From NCBI GenBank assembly GCA_023375785.1, contig SZWC01001538.1, forward strand, positions 26,497-90,496: a stretch of 64,000 nt of DNA, given 5' to 3'. The notes under the pieces were generated by a model, which made no database searches, was not told where the DNA came from, and was given only the letters and a program-made list of their open reading frames with translations. The translations under genes and the position numbers were made by a program. This DNA comes from Penium margaritaceum (Eukaryota; Streptophyta; Zygnematophyceae; Desmidiales; Peniaceae). Positions 1 through 12,200 of this stretch are shown here, piece by piece; position 1 is the first letter of the stretch; each line of letters opens with the position of its first letter.

Positions 1-941
1 ACTGGTTGCGGAGTGGTGCGAACTGGTTGCAGAGTGGTGCGAACTGGTTGCGGAGTGGTGCAAACTGGTTGCGGAGTGGTGCGAACTGGTTGAGGAGTGG
101 TGCGAAATGGTTGTGGAGTGGTACGAACTGGTTGCGGTGTGGTGCGAGCTGGCTGCGGAGTGGTGCGAACTGGTTGCGGAGTGGTGCGAACTGGTTGCGT
201 AGTAGTGCGAACCGGTTGCGGAGTGGTGCGAACTGGTTGCGCAGTGGTGCCAACTCGTTGCGGAGGGGTGCGAGCTGGCTGCGCAGTGGTGGGAACTGGT
301 TGCGCAGTGGTGCGAACTTGTTGCGGAGTGATGCGAATTGGTTGCGGAGTGGTGCGAAATGGTTGCGGAGTGGTACGAACTGGTTGCGGTGTGGTGCAAA
401 CTGGTTGCGGAGTGGTGCGAACTGGTTGCGGAGTGGTGCAAACTGGTTGCAAAGTGGTGCGAACTGGATGCGGAGTGGTGCGAACTGGTTGCGCAGTGGT
501 GTGAACTGGTTGCGGAGTTGTGCAAATTGGTTGTGGAGTGGTTCGAACTGGTTGCGGAATGGTGCGAACTGGTTGCGGAGTGGTGCGAACTGGTTTCGGA
601 ATAGTGTGAACGTTTTGCGGAGTGGTGCGAACTGGTTGCATAGTGGTGGGAACGGGTCCGGAGTGGTTAGAACTGGTTTTGGAGTGCTGCGAACTGGTTG
701 CGGGATGGTGGGAAGTGGTTGCGTAGTGGTGCAAACTGGTTGCGTAATGGTGCGAACTGGTTGCGGATTTTTGCGAACTGGTTGCGGAGTCGTGTGAACT
801 GGATGCGGAGTGGCACGAACAGGTTGCAGAGTGAGGAGAACTGGTTGCGGAGTGGTGCGAACTGGTTGCGGAGAGGTGCGAACTGGTTACGGAGTGGTGC
901 GAACTGGTTTCAGAGTTGTGGAGTGTTACACTGGTTGCGGA
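1..941 (+). repeat. Background monomers, segment 1
   Basis: Varied 21-bp monomers with no higher-order periodicity that I can see. At about 650-760 lies a recurring landmark string (GGTCCGGAGTGG, then TGGTGGGAAGTGG, then two TTGCGTA monomers). It reappears near 8905-9010, 13793-13890, 16510-16620 and 27325-27440. Nothing else is visible here. Confidence 0.85.
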
Positions 942-1391
942 GTGGTGCGAACTGGTTGCCGAGTGGTGCGAACTGGTTGCGGAGTGGCGCGAACAGGTTG
1001 CGGAGTGGTGCAAACAGAATACGGAGCGGTGCAAACTGGTTGCAGAGTGGTGCGATCTGGTTGCGGAGTGGTGAATTGGTTGCGGATTGGTGCGAACTGG
1101 TTGCCGAGTGGTGCGAACTGGTTGCGGAGTGGCGCGAACAGGTTGCGGAGTGGTGCAAACAGAATACGGAGCGGTGCAAACTGGTTGCAGAGTGGTGCGA
1201 TCTGGTTGCGGAGTGGTGAATTGGTTGCGGATTGGTGCGAACTGGTTGCCGAGTGGTGCGAACTGGTTGCGGAGTGGCGCGAACAGGTTGCGGAGTGGTG
1301 CAAACAGAATACGGAGCGGTGCAAACTGGTTGCAGAGTGGTGCGATCTGGTTGCGGAGTGGTGAATTGGTTGCGGATTGGTGCGAACTGGT
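942..1391 (+). repeat. 145-bp HOR, about 3 copies
   Basis: Seven monomers, one of them 2 bp short (GTGAATTGG instead of GTGCGAATTGG), form a 145-bp unit. The short monomer recurs at 1071, 1216 and 1361, giving spacing of exactly 145. A monomer containing CAAACAGAATACGG is a second marker. The unit length is not a multiple of three, so each copy shifts the reading frame, which argues against selection on a protein. Confidence 0.9.
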
Positions 1392-2629
1392 TATGGAGTG
1401 GTGCGAACTGGTTGCTGAGTGGTGCAAACTGGTTGTAGAGTGGTGCGAACTGGTTGCAGAGTGGTGGGAACTGGTTGCGGTTTGGTGCAAACTGGTTGCA
1501 GAGAGGTGCGAACTGGTTGCGAAGAGGTTCGAACTGGTTGCGGAGTGGTGCGAATTGGTTGCGGAGTGGTGGAAACTGGTTCGGTGTGGTGTGAACTGGT
1601 TGCGGAGTGGTGTGAACTGGTTGCGGAGCGGTACGAACTGGTTGTGGAGTTGTGCGAACTGGTTGCGGAGTGGTGCGAACAGGTTGCGGAGTGGTGCGAA
1701 CTGGTTGCGCAGTGGTGCGAACTGGCTGCGCAGTGGTGCGAACTGGTTGCGGAGTGGTGCGAACTGGTTGCGGAGAGGTGTGAACTGGTTGAAGAATGAT
1801 GCGAACGGGTTGCAGAGTGGTGCGAACCAGTTGTGGAGTGGTACAAACTGGTTGCGGAGTGGTGCGATTTGGTTGCGGATTGGTGCGAACTGGTTGCCGA
1901 GTGGTTCAAACTGGCTGCGGAGTAGTGCGGACTGGTTGCGGAGTGGTACGAACTGGTTGCATTGTGGTGCGAACTGGTAACGTAGTGGTGCGAATTTGTT
2001 GCGAAGTGGTGCGAATTAGTCGCGGAGTGGTGCAAACTGGTTGCGGAGTGCTGCGAACTGGTTGCAGAGTGGGGAGAACTGGTTACGGAGTGGTGCGACC
2101 TGGTTGCAAATTGTGCGAACTGGTTGCGGAGTGGTGCGAACTGGATGTGGATTGGTGCGAACTGGTTTCAGAGTTGTGCGAGTGGTTGCGGAGTGGTGCA
2201 AACTCGTTTTGCAGTGATGCGAACTGGTTGCTGAGTGGTGTGAACTGGTTGCGGAGTGGTGCGACCTGGTTGCGCAGTGGTGCGAATTGGTTGCGGAGTG
2301 ATGCGAACTCGTTGCGGAGTGGTGCGAAGTGGTCTCGGAGTGGTGCGAACTGGTTGCGGAGTGGTGCGAACTGGTTGAGGAGTGGTGTGAACTGGTTGCT
2401 GAGTGGTGACTGGTTGTGGAGTGGAGCGAAGTGGTTGCGAAGTTGTGTGAACTGGTTGCGGAGTGGTGCGAACTGGTTGCGGAGTGGTCCGAATTAGTTG
2501 CAGAGTGGTGCGTACTGGTTGCGGAGTGGTCCGAACTGGTTGTAGAGTGGTGCGAACGGATTCGGAGTGGTGCGAACTCGTTGTGGAGTGGTGCGAACTG
2601 GTTGCGGAGTGGAGCGAACTGGTTGCGGA
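1392..2629 (+). repeat. Background monomers, segment 2
   Basis: Varied monomers without an obvious HOR. Short monomers near 2105 and 2405 (GTGGTGACTGG) shift the phase by a few bases. No gene, RNA or other element is visible. Confidence 0.85.
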
Positions 2630-3415
2630 GTGGTGCGAACGGGTTGCGGAGTGGGGCGAACTAGTTGCGGAGTGGTGCGAACTGGTTGCGAAGTGGCGCG
2701 AACTGGTTGCGGAGTGGTGCGAACGGGTTGCGGAGTGGGGCGAACTAGTTGCGGAGTGGTGCGAACTGGTTGCGAAGTGGCGCGAACTGGTTGCGGAGTG
2801 GTGCGAACGGGTTGCGGAGTGGGGCGAACTAGTTGCGGAGTGGTGCGAACTGGTTGCGAAGTGGCGCGAACTGGTTGCGGAGTGGTGCGAACGGGTTGCG
2901 GAGTGGGGCGAACTAGTTGCGGAGTGGTGCGAACTGGTTGCGAAGTGGCGCGAACTGGTTGCGGAGTGGTGCGAACGGGTTGCGGAGTGGGGCGAACTAG
3001 TTGCGGAGTGGTGCGAACTGGTTGCGAAGTGGCGCGAACTGGTTGCGGAGTGGTGCGAACGGGTTGCGGAGTGGGGCGAACTAGTTGCGGAGTGGTGCGA
3101 ACTGGTTGCGAAGTGGCGCGAACTGGTTGCGGAGTGGTGCGAACGGGTTGCGGAGTGGGGCGAACTAGTTGCGGAGTGGTGCGAACTGGTTGCGAAGTGG
3201 CGCGAACTGGTTGCGGAGTGGTGCGAACGGGTTGCGGAGTGGGGCGAACTAGTTGCGGAGTGGTGCGAACTGGTTGCGAAGTGGCGCGAACTGGTTGCGG
3301 AGTGGTGCGAACGGGTTGCGGAGTGGGGCGAACTAGTTGCGGAGTGGTGCGAACTGGTTGCGAAGTGGCGCGAACTGGTTGCGGAGTGGTGCGAACGGGT
3401 TGCGGAGTGGTGCGA
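2630..3415 (+). repeat. 84-bp HOR, 9 copies
   Basis: Four monomers form an 84-bp unit marked by ACGGGTTGCGGAGTGGGGCG, then AACTAG, then a GAAGTGGCGCG monomer. The GGGTTGCGG word recurs at 2641, 2725, 2809, 2893, 2977, 3061, 3145, 3229, 3313 and 3397. I see no differences between copies. Confidence 0.93.
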
Positions 3416-4204
3416 ACTGGTTGCGGAGTGGTACGAACTGGTTGCCGAGTGGTGCGAACTGGTTGTGGAGTGGTGCGAACTGGTTGCGGAGTGGTGCGAA
3501 CTGGTTGCAGAGTGGTGCGAACTGGTTACGGAGTTGTGCAAACTGGTTGCGCAGTGGTGGGAACTGGTTGCGGAGTTGTGCATACTGGTTGCAGAGTGGT
3601 GGGAACTGGTTGGGGAATGGTGCGAACTGGTTGCGGAGTGGAGCGAACTGGATTCAGAATGGTGCGAACGGTTTGCGGAGTGAGGCGAACTAGTTGCGGA
3701 GTGGTGCGAACTGGTTGCGGAGTGGTGCGAACTGGATACGGAGTGGTGCGAACTGGTTGCGGAGTGGTGCAAACTGGTTGGAGTGTGGTGAGAACTGGTT
3801 GCGGAGTGGTGCGAACTGGTTGGGGAGTGGTGCAAACTGGTTGCGGAGTGGTATGAACTGGTTGCAGAGTGGTGCGAACTGGTTGCGGAGTGGTGGGAAC
3901 TGCTTGCGGTGTGGTGCGAACTGGTTGCAGAGAGGTGCGAACTGGTTGCGAAGAGGTTTGAACTGGTTGCACAGTGGTGCGAATTGGTTGCGGACTGGTG
4001 CGAACTGGTTCGGTGTGGTGTGAACTGGTTGCGGAGTGGTGCTAACTGGTTGCGGAGTGGTGCAAACCGGTTGTGGAGTTCTGCGATCTGGTTGCGGAGT
4101 GGTGCGAACAGGTTGCGGAGTGGTGCGAACTGGTTGTGCAGTGGTGCGAACTGGCTGCGCAGTGGTGCGAACTGGTTGCGGGGTGGTGTGAACTGGTTGT
4201 GGAG
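3416..4204 (+). repeat. Background monomers, segment 3
   Basis: Varied monomers between two HOR blocks. They include a GGTTCGGTGTGG monomer near 4009, which also occurs near 1579 and 29777. No gene is visible. Confidence 0.85.
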
Positions 4205-4979
4205 TAGTGCGAACTGGTTGCGGTGTGGTGCGAGCTGGTTGCGGAGTGGTGCGAAGTGGTTGCGGAGTGGTGCGAACGGGTTGCGGAGTGATGCGAACTA
4301 GTTGCGGAGTGGTGCGAACTGACTGCAGAGTAGTGCGAACTGGTTGCGGTGTGGTGCGAGCTGGTTGCGGAGTGGTGCGAAGTGGTTGCGGAGTGGTGCG
4401 AACGGGTTGCGGAGTGATGCGAACTAGTTGCGGAGTGGTGCGAACTGACTGCAGAGTAGTGCGAACTGGTTGCGGTGTGGTGCGAGCTGGTTGCGGAGTG
4501 GTGCGAAGTGGTTGCGGAGTGGTGCGAACGGGTTGCGGAGTGATGCGAACTAGTTGCGGAGTGGTGCGAACTGACTGCAGAGTAGTGCGAACTGGTTGCG
4601 GTGTGGTGCGAGCTGGTTGCGGAGTGGTGCGAAGTGGTTGCGGAGTGGTGCGAACGGGTTGCGGAGTGATGCGAACTAGTTGCGGAGTGGTGCGAACTGA
4701 CTGCAGAGTAGTGCGAACTGGTTGCGGTGTGGTGCGAGCTGGTTGCGGAGTGGTGCGAAGTGGTTGCGGAGTGGTGCGAACGGGTTGCGGAGTGATGCGA
4801 ACTAGTTGCGGAGTGGTGCGAACTGACTGCAGAGTAGTGCGAACTGGTTGCGGTGTGGTGCGAGCTGGTTGCGGAGTGGTGCGAAGTGGTTGCGGAGTGG
4901 TGCGAACGGGTTGCGGAGTGATGCGAACTAGTTGCGGAGTGGTGCGAACTGACTGCAGAGTAGTGCGAACTGGTTGCGG
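4205..4979 (+). repeat. 126-bp HOR, 6 copies
   Basis: Six monomers form a 126-bp unit. Its markers are a GGTGTGGTGCGAGC monomer at 4223, 4349, 4475 and onward, then ATGCGAACTAG, then CTGACTGCAGAGTAG. Six copies are followed by a partial one, and the copies look identical. Confidence 0.92.
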
Positions 4980-6089
4980 AGTGGAGCAAACTGGTTTCGG
5001 AGCGGTGCGAATTGGCTGCGGAGTTGTACGAACTGGTTGCGGAGTGGTGCGAACTGGTTGCGGAGTGGTGCGAACTGGTTGCGGAGTGGTACGATCTGGT
5101 TCCAGAGTGGTGTGAACTCGTTGCGGAGTTGTGCGAACTGGTTGCGCAGAGTCGTGAACTGGTTGCGGAGTTGTTCAAACTGGTTGCGGAGTGGTGCGAA
5201 CTGGTTGCGGAATGGTGCGAACTGGTTGCGGAGTGGTGCGAACTGGTTGTGAAGTGGTACAAACTGGTTGTGGAGTGGTGCGATCTGGTTGCGGAGTGGT
5301 GCGAACTGATTGTGGATTGGTGCGAACTGGCTGCAGAGGGGTGCAAACTGGTTGCGGAGTGGTGCGAAGTGGTTGCGGAGTGGTGCGCACTGGTTGCGCA
5401 GTGGGGCGAACTCGTTGCGGAATGATGCGAATTGGTTGCGGAGAAGTGCAAATTAGTTGCGGAGTTGAGTTAACTTCTTGCAGAGTGGTGCGAACTGGTT
5501 GCAGAGTGGTGCGAAATGGTTGCGGAGTGGGGCGAACCTGTACGGAGTGGTGCGAACTGGTTGCGGCGTGGTGCAAACTGGTTGCGGAGTGGTGCGAACT
5601 GGTTGCAGAGTGGTGCGAACTGGTTGCGGCGTGGTGCAAACTGGTTGCGGAGTGGTGCGAACTGGTTGCAGAGTGGTGCACACTGGTTGCGTACTGTTGT
5701 GAACTGGTTGCGGAGTGGTGCGAACTGATTGAGGAGATGTGCGAACTGGTTCCGGAGTGGTGCAAACTGGTTGCGGAGTGGTGCGAACTGGTTGCAGAGT
5801 GGTGGGAACAGGTCCAGAGTGGTGCAATCCGGTTGCGGAGTGGTGCGAATTGGTTGCGGACCGGTGCGAACTGGTTGCGCAGTGTTGCGAACTGGTTGTG
5901 GAGTGGTGCGAACTGGTTGCGGAGTGGTGCGAACTGGTTGCGGAGTGGTGCGAACTTGTTGCGTAGTGGTGTGAAGTTGTTGCGGAGTGATGCGAACCGG
6001 TTGCGGAGTGGTGCGAACTGGCTGCGGAGTAGTGCGAACTGGTTGCCCAGTGGTGCGAACGGGTTGCGCAGTGGTGCGAACTGGTTGCG
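4980..6089 (+). repeat. Background monomers with a 63-bp duplication
   Basis: Varied monomers. At about 5550-5680 a three-monomer string with TTGCGGCGTGG is present twice with 63-bp spacing. Near 5720 is the string CTGATTGAGGAGATGTGC, a landmark that also occurs near 20875 and, in altered form, near 36815 and 41370. Confidence 0.82.
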
Positions 6090-7120
6090 CAGTGGTGCAA
6101 ACTGGTTGCGGAGTTGTGCGAACTGGTTGCGGAGTGGTGCCAACTGGTTGCGCAGTGTTGCGAACTGGTTGTGGAGTGGTGCGAACGGGTTGCAGAGTGG
6201 TGCGAACTGGTTGCGGAGTAGTGCGAACTGGTTGCGCAGTGGTGCAAACTGGTTGCGGAGTTGTGCGAACTGGTTGCGGAGTGGTGCCAACTGGTTGCGC
6301 AGTGTTGCGAACTGGTTGTGGAGTGGTGCGAACGGGTTGCAGAGTGGTGCGAACTGGTTGCGGAGTAGTGCGAACTGGTTGCGCAGTGGTGCAAACTGGT
6401 TGCGGAGTTGTGCGAACTGGTTGCGGAGTGGTGCCAACTGGTTGCGCAGTGTTGCGAACTGGTTGTGGAGTGGTGCGAACGGGTTGCAGAGTGGTGCGAA
6501 CTGGTTGCGGAGTAGTGCGAACTGGTTGCGCAGTGGTGCAAACTGGTTGCGGAGTTGTGCGAACTGGTTGCGGAGTGGTGCCAACTGGTTGCGCAGTGTT
6601 GCGAACTGGTTGTGGAGTGGTGCGAACGGGTTGCAGAGTGGTGCGAACTGGTTGCGGAGTAGTGCGAACTGGTTGCGCAGTGGTGCAAACTGGTTGCGGA
6701 GTTGTGCGAACTGGTTGCGGAGTGGTGCCAACTGGTTGCGCAGTGTTGCGAACTGGTTGTGGAGTGGTGCGAACGGGTTGCAGAGTGGTGCGAACTGGTT
6801 GCGGAGTAGTGCGAACTGGTTGCGCAGTGGTGCAAACTGGTTGCGGAGTTGTGCGAACTGGTTGCGGAGTGGTGCCAACTGGTTGCGCAGTGTTGCGAAC
6901 TGGTTGTGGAGTGGTGCGAACGGGTTGCAGAGTGGTGCGAACTGGTTGCGGAGTAGTGCGAACTGGTTGCGCAGTGGTGCAAACTGGTTGCGGAGTTGTG
7001 CGAACTGGTTGCGGAGTGGTGCCAACTGGTTGCGCAGTGTTGCGAACTGGTTGTGGAGTGGTGCGAACGGGTTGCAGAGTGGTGCGAACTGGTTGCGGAG
7101 TAGTGCGAACTGGTTGCGCA
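6090..7120 (+). repeat. 147-bp HOR, 7 copies
   Basis: Seven monomers form a 147-bp unit. The GTTGTGCGAAC word recurs at 6113, 6260, 6407 and onward. Other markers are GTGCCAAC, GCAGTGTTGCG and ACGGGTTGCAGAG. Seven copies are seen with no visible differences between them. Confidence 0.92.
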
Positions 7121-9284
7121 GTGGTGCGAACTGGTTGCGGAGTGGTGCAAACTTGTTGCGGAGTGGTGCGAACTGGTTGCGGGGTGGTGCGAACTGGTTG
7201 CGGAGTGGTGCGAACTGGTTGCGCAGTGGTGCAAACAGGTTGCGTAGTTGTGCGAACTGGTTGCGGATTGGTGCGAACTGGTTGCGGAGTGGTGCGAACT
7301 GGTTGTGGAGTGGTGCAAACTGGTTGCGGTGTGGTGCGAACTGGTTGCGGAGTAATGCGAACTGTTTGCGGAGTGGTGCGAACTGGTTACAGGGTGGTGC
7401 AAACTGTTCGCGGAGTGGTTCAAACTGGTTGCGGAGTGATGCAAACTGGGTGAGGAGTGGTCCAAACTCGTTGCGGAGTGGTGCAAACTGGTTTCGGACT
7501 TGTGTGAACTGGTTGCGGAGTGGTGCGAACTGGTTGCGGAGTGGTGGGAACTGGTTGCGGAGTGAGGCGAACTGGTTGCGGAGTGGTGCGAACTGGTTGC
7601 GGAGTGGTGCAAACTGGTTGCGGAGTGGTACGAACTGGATGCGGAGTGGTGAAAAATGTTTGCATAGTGGTGTGAACTGGTTGCGGATTGGTGCAAACTG
7701 GTTGCGGAGTGGTACGGACTGAGCGCGGAGTGGTGCGAAGTGGTTGCGGAGTGGTCCGAACTTGTTGCAAAGTGGTGCGAACGTGTCCGGAGTGGTGCGA
7801 ACTGGTTGCGGATTGGTGCGAACTGGTTGCAGAGTGGTGCGAACTTGTGGCGTAGTGGTGTGAAGTGGTTGCAGAGTTTTGCGAACCGGTTGCGGAGTAG
7901 TGCGAACTGGTTGCGGAGTTTTGCAAACTGGTTGCGGAGAAATGCAAACTGGTTCCAGAGCTGTGCGGAGTGGTGCGAACTTGTTGTGGAGTGGTGCCAA
8001 CTGGTTGCCGAGTGGTGTGAACTGGTTGCAGAGTGGTGTGAACTGGTTGCGGAATGGTGCGAACGGGTTGCGGAATGGTGCAAACGGGTTGCGGAGTGGT
8101 GCGAACTGGTTGCGGAGTGGTGCGAACTGTTTTCGGAGAGGTGCGAACTGGTTGCGGAGTGGTGCGAACTGGCTGCGGAGTAGTGCGAACTGGTTGCGCA
8201 GTGGTGCGAACGGGTTGCGCAGTGGTGCGAACTGGTTGCGGAGTGGTGCGAAGTGGTTGCGGAGTGGTGCCAACTGGTTGCGAAGTGGTACGAACTGGTT
8301 GCGGAGTGGTGCAAACAGGTTGCGGAGTGGTGCGAACTGGTTGCGGAGTGGTGCCAACTGGTTGCAGAGTGGTGCGAACTGGTTGCGGGGTTGTGCGAAC
8401 TGGTTGCGCAGTGGTGTGATCTGGTTGTGGAGTTGTGCAAACTGGTTGCGGAGTGGTGCGAACTGGTTGCGGAATGGTGTGAACTGGTTGCGGAGTTGAG
8501 CGAACTGGTTTCAGAATGGTGCAAACTGGTTGCGGAGTGGTGCGGACTGGTTGCGGAGTGGTACAAGCGGGTTGCGGAGTGGTGCGAACTGATTGCGGAG
8601 TAGTGCGAACTGGTTGCGGAGTGGTGCGAACGGGTTGGAGAGTGGTGCGAACTGGTGGCGGAGAGGTGCGAACTGGTTGCGGAGTGGTGCGCATTGCTTG
8701 CGGAGTGGTTCGAACTGGTTGCAAAGTGGTGCGAACTGGTTGTGGAGTGGTGCGAACTGGCTGCGGAGTGGTGCGAACGGATTGCATAGTCGTGCGAACT
8801 GGTTGCAAAGTGGTGCGAACTGGTTGTGGAGTGGTACGAACTGGTTGCGGAGTGGTGCGAACTGGTTGAGGAGTGGTGCGAACTGGTTGCATAGTGGTGC
8901 AAACGGGTCCGGGTTGTGCGAACTGGTTTCAGAGTGCTGCGAACTGGTAGCGGAGTGGTGCGAAGTGGTTGCGTAGTGGTGCAAACTGGTTGCGTAGTGG
9001 TGGGAACTGGTTGCGGAGTTTTGCGAACTGGTTGCGGAGTGGTGCGAACTGGTTGCGGAGAGGTGCGAAATGGTTGCGGAGTGGTGCGAACTGCTTGTGG
9101 AGTAGTGGCAACTGGTTGCGGGTGGTGTGAACGGGTTGCAGAGTGGAGTGAACTGGTTGCGGAATGGTACGAACGGGTTGTAGAGTGGTGCGAAATGGTT
9201 GCGCAGTGGTTCTAACTGGTTGTGGAGTGGTGCAAACTGGTTGCAGAGAGGTGCGAATTGGTTGCGGAGTGGTGCGAACCGGTT
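7121..9284 (+). repeat. Background monomers with two landmark strings
   Basis: Varied monomers. Landmark A, at about 7645-7800, runs GTGAAAAATGTTTGCATAG, then a monomer with ACTGAGCGCGG (about 7709), then GGTCCGAACTTGTTGCAAAG. Near 8905-9010 is the GGTCCGG and GAAGTGGTTGCGTAG landmark. The GCGGGTGGTGTGAAC stretch near 9118 is a short monomer that shifts phase. No gene is visible. Confidence 0.82.
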
Positions 9285-12200
9285 CGGAGTGGTGCGAACG
9301 GATTGTGTAGTGGTACGTACGGGTTGCAAAGATGTGCGAACTGGTTGCCGAGTGGTGCGCACTGAGCGCGGAGTGGTGCGAACGGATTGTGTAGTGGTAC
9401 GTACGGGTTGCAAAGATGTGCGAACTGGTTGCCGAGTGGTGCGCACTGAGCGCGGAGTGGTGCGAACGGATTGTGTAGTGGTACGTACGGGTTGCAAAGA
9501 TGTGCGAACTGGTTGCCGAGTGGTGCGCACTGAGCGCGGAGTGGTGCGAACGGATTGTGTAGTGGTACGTACGGGTTGCAAAGATGTGCGAACTGGTTGC
9601 CGAGTGGTGCGCACTGAGCGCGGAGTGGTGCGAACGGATTGTGTAGTGGTACGTACGGGTTGCAAAGATGTGCGAACTGGTTGCCGAGTGGTGCGCACTG
9701 AGCGCGGAGTGGTGCGAACGGATTGTGTAGTGGTACGTACGGGTTGCAAAGATGTGCGAACTGGTTGCCGAGTGGTGCGCACTGAGCGCGGAGTGGTGCG
9801 AACGGATTGTGTAGTGGTACGTACGGGTTGCAAAGATGTGCGAACTGGTTGCCGAGTGGTGCGCACTGAGCGCGGAGTGGTGCGAACGGATTGTGTAGTG
9901 GTACGTACGGGTTGCAAAGATGTGCGAACTGGTTGCCGAGTGGTGCGCACTGAGCGCGGAGTGGTGCGAACGGATTGTGTAGTGGTACGTACGGGTTGCA
10001 AAGATGTGCGAACTGGTTGCCGAGTGGTGCGCACTGAGCGCGGAGTGGTGCGAACGGATTGTGTAGTGGTACGTACGGGTTGCAAAGATGTGCGAACTGG
10101 TTGCCGAGTGGTGCGCACTGAGCGCGGAGTGGTGCGAACGGATTGTGTAGTGGTACGTACGGGTTGCAAAGATGTGCGAACTGGTTGCCGAGTGGTGCGC
10201 ACTGAGCGCGGAGTGGTGCGAACGGATTGTGTAGTGGTACGTACGGGTTGCAAAGATGTGCGAACTGGTTGCCGAGTGGTGCGCACTGAGCGCGGAGTGG
10301 TGCGAACGGATTGTGTAGTGGTACGTACGGGTTGCAAAGATGTGCGAACTGGTTGCCGAGTGGTGCGCACTGAGCGCGGAGTGGTGCGAACGGATTGTGT
10401 AGTGGTACGTACGGGTTGCAAAGATGTGCGAACTGGTTGCCGAGTGGTGCGCACTGAGCGCGGAGTGGTGCGAACGGATTGTGTAGTGGTACGTACGGGT
10501 TGCAAAGATGTGCGAACTGGTTGCCGAGTGGTGCGCACTGAGCGCGGAGTGGTGCGAACGGATTGTGTAGTGGTACGTACGGGTTGCAAAGATGTGCGAA
10601 CTGGTTGCCGAGTGGTGCGCACTGAGCGCGGAGTGGTGCGAACGGATTGTGTAGTGGTACGTACGGGTTGCAAAGATGTGCGAACTGGTTGCCGAGTGGT
10701 GCGCACTGAGCGCGGAGTGGTGCGAACGGATTGTGTAGTGGTACGTACGGGTTGCAAAGATGTGCGAACTGGTTGCCGAGTGGTGCGCACTGAGCGCGGA
10801 GTGGTGCGAACGGATTGTGTAGTGGTACGTACGGGTTGCAAAGATGTGCGAACTGGTTGCCGAGTGGTGCGCACTGAGCGCGGAGTGGTGCGAACGGATT
10901 GTGTAGTGGTACGTACGGGTTGCAAAGATGTGCGAACTGGTTGCCGAGTGGTGCGCACTGAGCGCGGAGTGGTGCGAACGGATTGTGTAGTGGTACGTAC
11001 GGGTTGCAAAGATGTGCGAACTGGTTGCCGAGTGGTGCGCACTGAGCGCGGAGTGGTGCGAACGGATTGTGTAGTGGTACGTACGGGTTGCAAAGATGTG
11101 CGAACTGGTTGCCGAGTGGTGCGCACTGAGCGCGGAGTGGTGCGAACGGATTGTGTAGTGGTACGTACGGGTTGCAAAGATGTGCGAACTGGTTGCCGAG
11201 TGGTGCGCACTGAGCGCGGAGTGGTGCGAACGGATTGTGTAGTGGTACGTACGGGTTGCAAAGATGTGCGAACTGGTTGCCGAGTGGTGCGCACTGAGCG
11301 CGGAGTGGTGCGAACGGATTGTGTAGTGGTACGTACGGGTTGCAAAGATGTGCGAACTGGTTGCCGAGTGGTGCGCACTGAGCGCGGAGTGGTGCGAACG
11401 GATTGTGTAGTGGTACGTACGGGTTGCAAAGATGTGCGAACTGGTTGCCGAGTGGTGCGCACTGAGCGCGGAGTGGTGCGAACGGATTGTGTAGTGGTAC
11501 GTACGGGTTGCAAAGATGTGCGAACTGGTTGCCGAGTGGTGCGCACTGAGCGCGGAGTGGTGCGAACGGATTGTGTAGTGGTACGTACGGGTTGCAAAGA
11601 TGTGCGAACTGGTTGCCGAGTGGTGCGCACTGAGCGCGGAGTGGTGCGAACGGATTGTGTAGTGGTACGTACGGGTTGCAAAGATGTGCGAACTGGTTGC
11701 CGAGTGGTGCGCACTGAGCGCGGAGTGGTGCGAACGGATTGTGTAGTGGTACGTACGGGTTGCAAAGATGTGCGAACTGGTTGCCGAGTGGTGCGCACTG
11801 AGCGCGGAGTGGTGCGAACGGATTGTGTAGTGGTACGTACGGGTTGCAAAGATGTGCGAACTGGTTGCCGAGTGGTGCGCACTGAGCGCGGAGTGGTGCG
11901 AACGGATTGTGTAGTGGTACGTACGGGTTGCAAAGATGTGCGAACTGGTTGCCGAGTGGTGCGCACTGAGCGCGGAGTGGTGCGAACGGATTGTGTAGTG
12001 GTACGTACGGGTTGCAAAGATGTGCGAACTGGTTGCCGAGTGGTGCGCACTGAGCGCGGAGTGGTGCGAACGGATTGTGTAGTGGTACGTACGGGTTGCA
12101 AAGATGTGCGAACTGGTTGCCGAGTGGTGCGCACTGAGCGCGGAGTGGTGCGAACGGATTGTGTAGTGGTACGTACGGGTTGCAAAGATGTGCGAACTGG